From Legionellales bacterium UBA4722 (GTDB lineage Bacteria > Pseudomonadota > Gammaproteobacteria > DSM-16500): a stretch of DNA of 8,267 bases. Positions 5,308 to 8,267 of this stretch are shown piece by piece. The notes under the pieces are model-generated. The model searched no databases, had not been told where the DNA came from, and saw nothing but the letters and a program-made list of their open reading frames with translations. Position numbers and translations under genes: made by a program. The stretch's first letter is position 1; the number at the start of each line of letters is the position of its first letter. The stretch covers positions 1-8,267 of the forward strand of contig DHJK01000175.1 in assembly GCA_002404295.1 (NCBI GenBank), in the 5' to 3' direction.

Positions 5308-5826
5308 ATGTGGTTAATACACAAGATATTAATTTCATTAGTAATAATTTTTATGAGTCAGACAATTTTGGCTGAAACTATTCAGTGCCCTAAAAGCTCA
5401 GACTTTGCTCCAACGGAGTTAATGCCGTCAAAATTATCGTACACACCTTCAACTCCGCATTATTATCTACTTTTACGTGATCAACTTAAAAATAACTGGG
5501 ATTTTGATCGCAATACAACCAAATTATGGTCTTATTTGACCACACAAGACGAATTAAAAAATGGCATGCCTGGAGATACTCCATTAACAATTGCTCTTTA
5601 TTCTCCTGGAGTAAGTCAACAATGGAATACTGAGTATTGTTTATACGAGTCCCCCAACTGGACAATCGCGGTGATTTCGAAACAGTCTATTGATAATTGG
5701 AATGAATTAATAAACAAGGCGCAATGGAGCAATCAAGAAATATTTACAGCAGCTGAACATAGAGATGTGGGAAATGAGTATCTATGTCACACCACAGCAG
5801 CTCATCCTGAGACCTGTTATCAATAA
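5308..5826 (+). CDS. Exported Cys-containing hypothetical protein (DUF3757-like)
   Basis: The frame is open from 5176, but ATG 5308 is chosen. It has GAGGAG 7 bases upstream, lies just after the promoter, and begins a classic Sec signal peptide: Met-Trp-Leu-Ile-His-Lys, a hydrophobic core to about residue 16, and a likely cleavage after Ile-Leu-Ala at residue 22. The mature part is about 150 residues and starts Glu-Thr-Ile-Gln-Cys-Pro. It is Trp- and Tyr-rich with four Cys (near residues 26, 111, 159 and 170), which could form two disulfides in the periplasm. The Thr-Ile-x-Cys-Pro start, central Tyr-Cys-Leu-Tyr and Cys pair near the end resemble small DUF3757 proteins common in Legionella relatives; I hold that assignment loosely. 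No enzyme motif is visible. A weak terminator lies at 6001-6024. Confidence 0.75.
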   Translation: MWLIHKILISLVIIFMSQTILAETIQCPKSSDFAPTELMPSKLSYTPSTPHYYLLLRDQLKNNWDFDRNTTKLWSYLTTQDELKNGMPGDTPLTIALYSPGVSQQWNTEYCLYESPNWTIAVISKQSIDNWNELINKAQWSNQEIFTAAEHRDVGNEYLCHTTAAHPETCYQ

Positions 5827-5850
5827 TCTTCAATCAGACTTGTCATCAAT

Positions 5851-5904
5851 CTCATATTGTCGCATGATTAACCTCGATTGCGACAATTGAGTATTGAATA
5901 TGAG
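5851..5904. repeat. Interrupted inverted repeat downstream of the exported-protein gene
   Basis: ATTGTCGCA (5856-5864) and TGCGACAAT (5879-5887) form a 9-bp stem with a 14-base loop. CTCATAT (5851-5857) is complemented by ATATGAG (5898-5904) further out. No T tract follows directly. It could be a 3' stabilising structure of the preceding mRNA or a binding site. Apart from this and the hairpin at 6001, I see nothing gene-like in 5827-6030. Confidence 0.45.
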
Positions 5905-6000
5905 TTTGTCTATTCGATATTGGTGATAGATTTACTTATGAATATCATTTTTTCGACCATATCATGCACGATATTCGCGTAGAAGATATTAAGGACTTAC

Positions 6001-6024
6001 CAGGCACTGGGAGCCTGATTTTTT
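6001..6024 (+). terminator. Possible Rho-independent terminator
   Basis: CAGGC (6001-6005) pairs with GCCTG (6013-6017) around a 7-base loop, followed by A and six T (6019-6024). The stem is short. It would end transcripts coming from the exported-protein gene, about 175 bases upstream. A perfect 12-base palindrome, CCGGCATGCCGG, follows at 6037-6048. Confidence 0.4.
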
Positions 6025-6099
6025 GTATGAGCGGATCCGGCATGCCGGGCACAACTTTATGCTCTCTCACAAGCTTCGATTGATGGTAACTGTTCAACA

Positions 6100-6538
6100 G
6101 TGCTCGAACATTGCAAAGCTGGCGAGACCCTCAAGATTCACCTCAATCCCCAAGTCAAATCAATACTCAACGAACTAAAAGAAACAAGCGATACTGGCTA
6201 TGTTATTTATGGCACCGATAATAACAAACCATTAACCGAAAATGCGCTAGCAAGAGCGATTAAGCGTATGCAAGAACGTATTGACTATACCCCAGTGGAC
6301 AGCGCATGACCTACGCAGAACATTTGCCACACAGCTTGGCGAGACATTGCGCATTGACCCCGTGGTGATTGAAAAATGCTTAGGGCATAAAATGCCAAGA
6401 ATCATGGCAACATATAATAGAAATGAAATGCTACCCGAACGCAAAGAAGCGTTAAACAAATGGGGGCAATACATTGAAATTCTCGTGGAAAACTCCAATG
6501 TTATTCCCAGTTATTTGAACCACGAACCAGAATATTAA
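6100..6538 (+). pseudogene. Tyrosine (P4-type) integrase, C-terminal fragment with frameshift
   Basis: Two overlapping frames encode one catalytic domain. The first (to TGA 6307-6309) has Leu-Asn-Pro-Gln-Val-Lys-Ser-Ile-Leu and Asn-Lys-Pro-Leu-Thr-Glu-Asn-Ala-Leu. The second (from about 6281) has Trp-Thr-Ala-His-Asp-Leu-Arg-Arg-Thr-Phe-Ala-Thr, the His-x-x-Arg box, then Cys-Leu-Gly-His-Lys and the nucleophile region Ala-Thr-Tyr-Asn. The frames meet at about 6280-6300, so a one-base indel broke the gene. The N-terminal arm-binding domain, core-binding domain and first catalytic Arg are absent. Tyrosine integrases of this type insert islands at tRNA genes; a tRNA-Lys lies at the right edge. This remnant is too short and shifted to act. 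Confidence 0.9.
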
Positions 6539-6561
6539 TAGTAAAAATAACGCTAAGACAG

Positions 6562-6590
6562 TGGAAACATGGATCACTAAGTGATATACT
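6562..6590 (+). promoter_or_regulatory. Toxin-antitoxin promoter with palindromic operator
   Basis: TGGAAA (6562-6567) and TATACT (6585-6590) are 17 bases apart. The palindrome ATCACT-A-AGTGAT (6573-6585) lies in the spacer and touches the -10 box, so a protein bound there would block RNA polymerase. The antitoxin, alone or with toxin, is the likely repressor. Confidence 0.6.
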
Positions 6591-6608
6591 TTTTATAAGA
6601 GGGCAAAA

Positions 6609-6977
6609 ATGCGAATTTTGAAGTATCGCGCGTTCCACCAATGGGCAAAGGCTGAAAAATTAACCGATAGCGCTCTAAAAAGTGCTATTAATGAAATAGA
6701 ACAAGGACTTTTTGAAGCAAGCTTAGGTAGCGGCCTATATAAAAAAAGGATAGCCAAAAAGGGGCAAGGAAAACGTGGCGGATACAGAACCATTGTAGCA
6801 TTCAAACAAAATAGCCGCGCTATTTTTATGTATGGCTTTTCTAAAAACGAACGCGATAACATTAGCAGCAAAGAAGAAATTGTATATAAAAAATTAGCTA
6901 AATATTATTTAGAAATAACGAACAATAAGCTAGACATTTTAATCAAAGATGGCGAATTATTTGAGGTGATTTTATGA
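6609..6977 (+). CDS. RelE/HigB-family toxin of a type II toxin-antitoxin system
   Basis: 122 residues. ATG 6609 follows a GAGGG ribosome site at 5 bases. The family signature is clear: Gly-Leu-Tyr-Lys-Lys-Arg-Ile-Ala near residue 42, then Gly-Lys-Arg-Gly-Gly-Tyr-Arg-Thr-Ile-Val-Ala-Phe, and Phe-Met-Tyr-Gly-Phe-Ser-Lys-Asn-Glu-Arg-Asp-Asn-Ile. This is the PF06296-type RelE group, whose C-terminal tail (here Gly-Glu-Leu-Phe-Glu-Val) makes it longer than classical RelE of about 95 residues. Members are usually ribosome-dependent mRNA interferases, neutralised by the partner antitoxin. The next gene overlaps by four bases (ATGA), so the order is toxin first, as in HigBA. Frame and motifs appear intact. 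Such modules help retain islands. Confidence 0.93.
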   Translation: MRILKYRAFHQWAKAEKLTDSALKSAINEIEQGLFEASLGSGLYKKRIAKKGQGKRGGYRTIVAFKQNSRAIFMYGFSKNERDNISSKEEIVYKKLAKYYLEITNNKLDILIKDGELFEVIL

Positions 6978-7303
6978 AACAAAAAAAGAAAGGGAAAAAG
7001 CAGACCATGCTAAAAGTAGCACATGAGATGGCTAAGGGGCTCCATAAAGCAAATGTTATTGACGCAACCACAATGCGAGAATTCGATACATTATGCTTGC
7101 CGCCGATTAAAGAACTCTCACCAAAACAAATAAAAAAACTTCGTTTACGCGAACATGTTAGCCAACCCGTATTCGCCAAATATCTAAACACAAGCACATC
7201 GACTATAAAACAGTGGGAACAAGGTGAAAAACATCCCAGAGGAACATCCCTCAAGTTATTAAATCTTGTGAATGATAAAGGTCTTGCCATTCTTGCCGCA
7301 TAA
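6974..7303 (+). CDS. XRE-family HTH antitoxin (HigA/NadS-like)
   Basis: 109 residues, starting at ATG 6974 inside the end of the toxin gene, with TGAGGTG as ribosome site. The N-terminus is very Lys-rich. Residues about 55-100 form an XRE-type helix-turn-helix: Leu-Arg-Glu-His-Val-Ser-Gln-Pro-Val-Phe-Ala-Lys-Tyr-Leu, then Ser-Thr-Ile-Lys-Gln-Trp-Glu-Gln-Gly as recognition helix, then Pro-Arg-Gly and Leu-Lys-Leu-Leu. This protein should bind the palindrome at 6573-6585 to repress the operon and should bind the toxin to block it. The length and the Val-Ser-Gln-Pro-Val-Phe-Ala start of the HTH fit HigA/NadS relatives. Confidence 0.93.
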   Translation: MKQKKKGKKQTMLKVAHEMAKGLHKANVIDATTMREFDTLCLPPIKELSPKQIKKLRLREHVSQPVFAKYLNTSTSTIKQWEQGEKHPRGTSLKLLNLVNDKGLAILAA

Positions 7304-7350
7304 GACAACCAAAAACCCCTCTTTCGATATTAAAAATTTCGGCGATTAAC

Positions 7351-7999
7351 ATGAGCAAACTAGGAAAAAATTTAATTAGTGCAATAAAAGAAGCCCGAAA
7401 AAAAGGGTTGATAACAATGAACTACAAACCAATACCTGAATATTACAGCTTAAAACAACTACGTAAAAAATGGCAGTACAATTTAAAACAAATCCAACAC
7501 GCGATTGAAAATACCATATTCGCTTATGGGTTTGTATTAATGACAAGAAAAATCCTCGCAGCGGATCATCAGGTAATAAAAATCCCTATATTATTTTTGA
7601 AGCAAAAATTAGTGATATCACTATCCCAGAAGATAAACAGGACAAACAACTGTCTAAAAAAATTATTGATTCTGAGTTATCGGGGATCTTTAACTGGGAC
7701 TTAGAAGGGTTAAAAAGGCTATTAATACAAAAGCAATTTACTGATTGTGAAATAGTGCGCAATACCCGCGAACAATATGAAAAAGAATCTGACAGTGTAA
7801 GGCTTTTCATAGATGAAGCTGAATATCAGCCAAACGTAAATGGATATACTACGATAAAAATGTCCCTCTGTGTGCGGTTACTATTCAAGGAGATACTTCG
7901 ATGGATGTTAGGCCTAAATCCGCTGATCCTTATACATGTACAGCTTCAGTTAATGGACTCGAGGAAATTACATTCACCATATCACCACCATTAAAGTAA
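7351..7999 (+). pseudogene. Frameshifted chimeric gene with P4-type primase C-terminal segment
   Basis: Three successive frames make one decayed reading. From ATG 7351 (or ATG 7417, behind AAGGG) comes Met-Ser-Lys-Leu-Gly-Lys-Asn-Leu-Ile, then Pro-Glu-Tyr-Tyr-Ser-Leu-Lys-Gln-Leu, an HTH-like start. After a shift near 7505-7515 the third frame continues Ile-Arg-Leu-Trp-Val-Cys-Ile-Asn-Asp-Lys-Lys. From about 7615 to 7850 it reads Asp-Lys-Gln-Leu, Ser-Glu-Leu-Ser-Gly-Ile-Phe-Asn-Trp-Asp-Leu-Glu-Gly-Leu-Lys-Arg-Leu and Glu-Ser-Asp-Ser-Val-Arg-Leu-Phe, typical of the C-terminal part of P4-family phage primase/helicases. After a second shift near 7855, the second frame gives Val-Pro-Leu-Cys-Ala-Val-Thr-Ile-Gln-Gly to TAA 7997-7999. 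The primase ATPase and primase domains are absent. Whether the flanks belong to one other gene is uncertain. Confidence 0.7.
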
Positions 8000-8031
8000 A
8001 AGAAGATAATACTTGTTAATAGATAAGCTTC

Positions 8032-8045
8032 AGAATAATTATTCT
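8032..8045. repeat. 14-base perfect palindrome
   Basis: AGAATAATTATTCT is fully self-complementary. It is AT-rich, about 30 bases after the end of the primase-remnant gene, and has no adjacent T tract. It could be an operator or chance in AT-rich DNA. Apart from it and the GTACCCC pair, I see no gene in 8000-8224. Confidence 0.35.
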
Positions 8046-8134
8046 AACGCTCATCTACTTATAGCGATGAACTTTTTCAGAAGCATCAAGGTTGTAAACA
8101 ATTCATAACAATAACCAAGCAGTTTGCGTTAAGC

Positions 8135-8153
8135 GTACCCCGTAGTGTACCCC
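8135..8153. other. Paired GTACCCC motifs near tRNA, possible integrase arm sites
   Basis: GTACCCC occurs at 8135-8141 and 8147-8153, 12 bases apart. Direct GTACCCC (GGGGTAC) pairs are often seen beside P4-type integrase genes next to tRNA targets, where they may serve as integrase arm-binding sites. Here the nearby integrase gene is only a remnant 1.6 kb away, or an intact one lies outside the window. Confidence 0.4.
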
Positions 8154-8224
8154 AACTTTTTAAAAACTATATTTTTGAATTTAAAATGAACAATAGCGAA
8201 GCATAACCTATTGATTTTTAAAGA

Positions 8225-8267
8225 TGGGCCGTGCTGGGATCGAACCAACGACCTATTGATTAAGAGT
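8225..8267 (-). tRNA. tRNA-Lys(CTT), 3' part
   Basis: Read on the minus strand, the sequence gives the end of the anticodon stem, loop CTCTTAA (anticodon CTT, bases 8264-8262), the 3' anticodon-stem strand TCAAT, variable loop AGGTC, T arm GTTGG-TTCGATC-CCAGC (one G-U pair), acceptor strand ACGGCCC and discriminator A. No CCA is encoded after it. About 43 of 76 bases are present; the 5' half lies beyond the right edge. It decodes AAG lysine codons. tRNA 3' halves are classic integration sites, matching the integrase remnant and the GTACCCC motifs beside it. Confidence 0.92.

Noticed and set aside
6037..6048. 12-base palindrome CCGGCATGCCGG as an operator
   Set aside because: It is perfect but alone, with no promoter beside it; it could be chance or a restriction-type site.
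6593..7308. Two minus-strand frames opposite the toxin and antitoxin
   Set aside because: Both are antisense to strongly supported genes in overlapping operon order and show no features of their own.
1..8267. CRISPR array or retron/defence cassette
   Set aside because: No regularly spaced repeats, cas genes, reverse transcriptase or known defence genes were found; the only TA-like unit is the RelE/XRE pair.

Overview
The window is AT-rich and looks like an eroding accessory island from a host-associated gammaproteobacterium. A Legionellales relative (Legionella/Coxiella-like) is my best guess. It rests on eukaryotic-like domains (an F-box, a Sel1 repeat beside a C80-type protease domain), a GNAT acetyltransferase, a short secreted Cys-rich protein, and many decayed mobile-element pieces. 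This is inference, because no ribosomal or housekeeping protein gene is present. Left part (1-1980): a minus-strand gene runs off the left edge and encodes two hydrophobic segments followed by a recognisable F-box. Next are an unrecognised minus-strand gene (865-1350) and a patchwork of duplicated debris: the 3' end of a GNAT gene, a fragment of a second F-box-type gene in the opposite orientation, a 49-codon open frame, and a REP-like hairpin. The 625-864 stretch holds no clear gene, although it has an in-frame coding-like tail after the stop of the 161-residue ORF. Centre-left (2041-4140): a minus-strand gene encodes a Sel1-like repeat plus a C80-like cysteine protease domain and has a readable promoter and SD. 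A divergent intact GNAT acetyltransferase follows, ending in two overlapping perfect palindromes. I see no convincing gene in 4140-4329. Centre (4330-6030): a minus-strand C-terminal gene remnant; a 76-residue hypothetical protein; a truncated NYN-nuclease gene whose catalytic Asp is replaced; upstream of it a compact two-hairpin unit ending in a strong terminator, which may be a small RNA or attenuator; and a divergent exported protein behind a near-consensus sigma70 promoter. Right part (6031-8267): a frameshifted C-terminal piece of a P4-type tyrosine integrase, an intact RelE/HigB-type toxin with its XRE-type antitoxin (the toxin gene comes first, with a 4-base overlap and a palindromic operator in the promoter), and a doubly frameshifted gene in which the C-terminal part of a P4-type primase lies between unrelated stretches. 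Repeated GTACCCC motifs follow, then the 3' part of tRNA-Lys(CTT), a plausible island attachment border. Taken together, integrase and primase remnants, a toxin-antitoxin pair and a tRNA mark an old integrative element. Two candidate host-acting proteins (F-box and C80-like) sit at the other end beside duplicated and shuffled fragments, which suggests repeated recombination rather than one functional operon.
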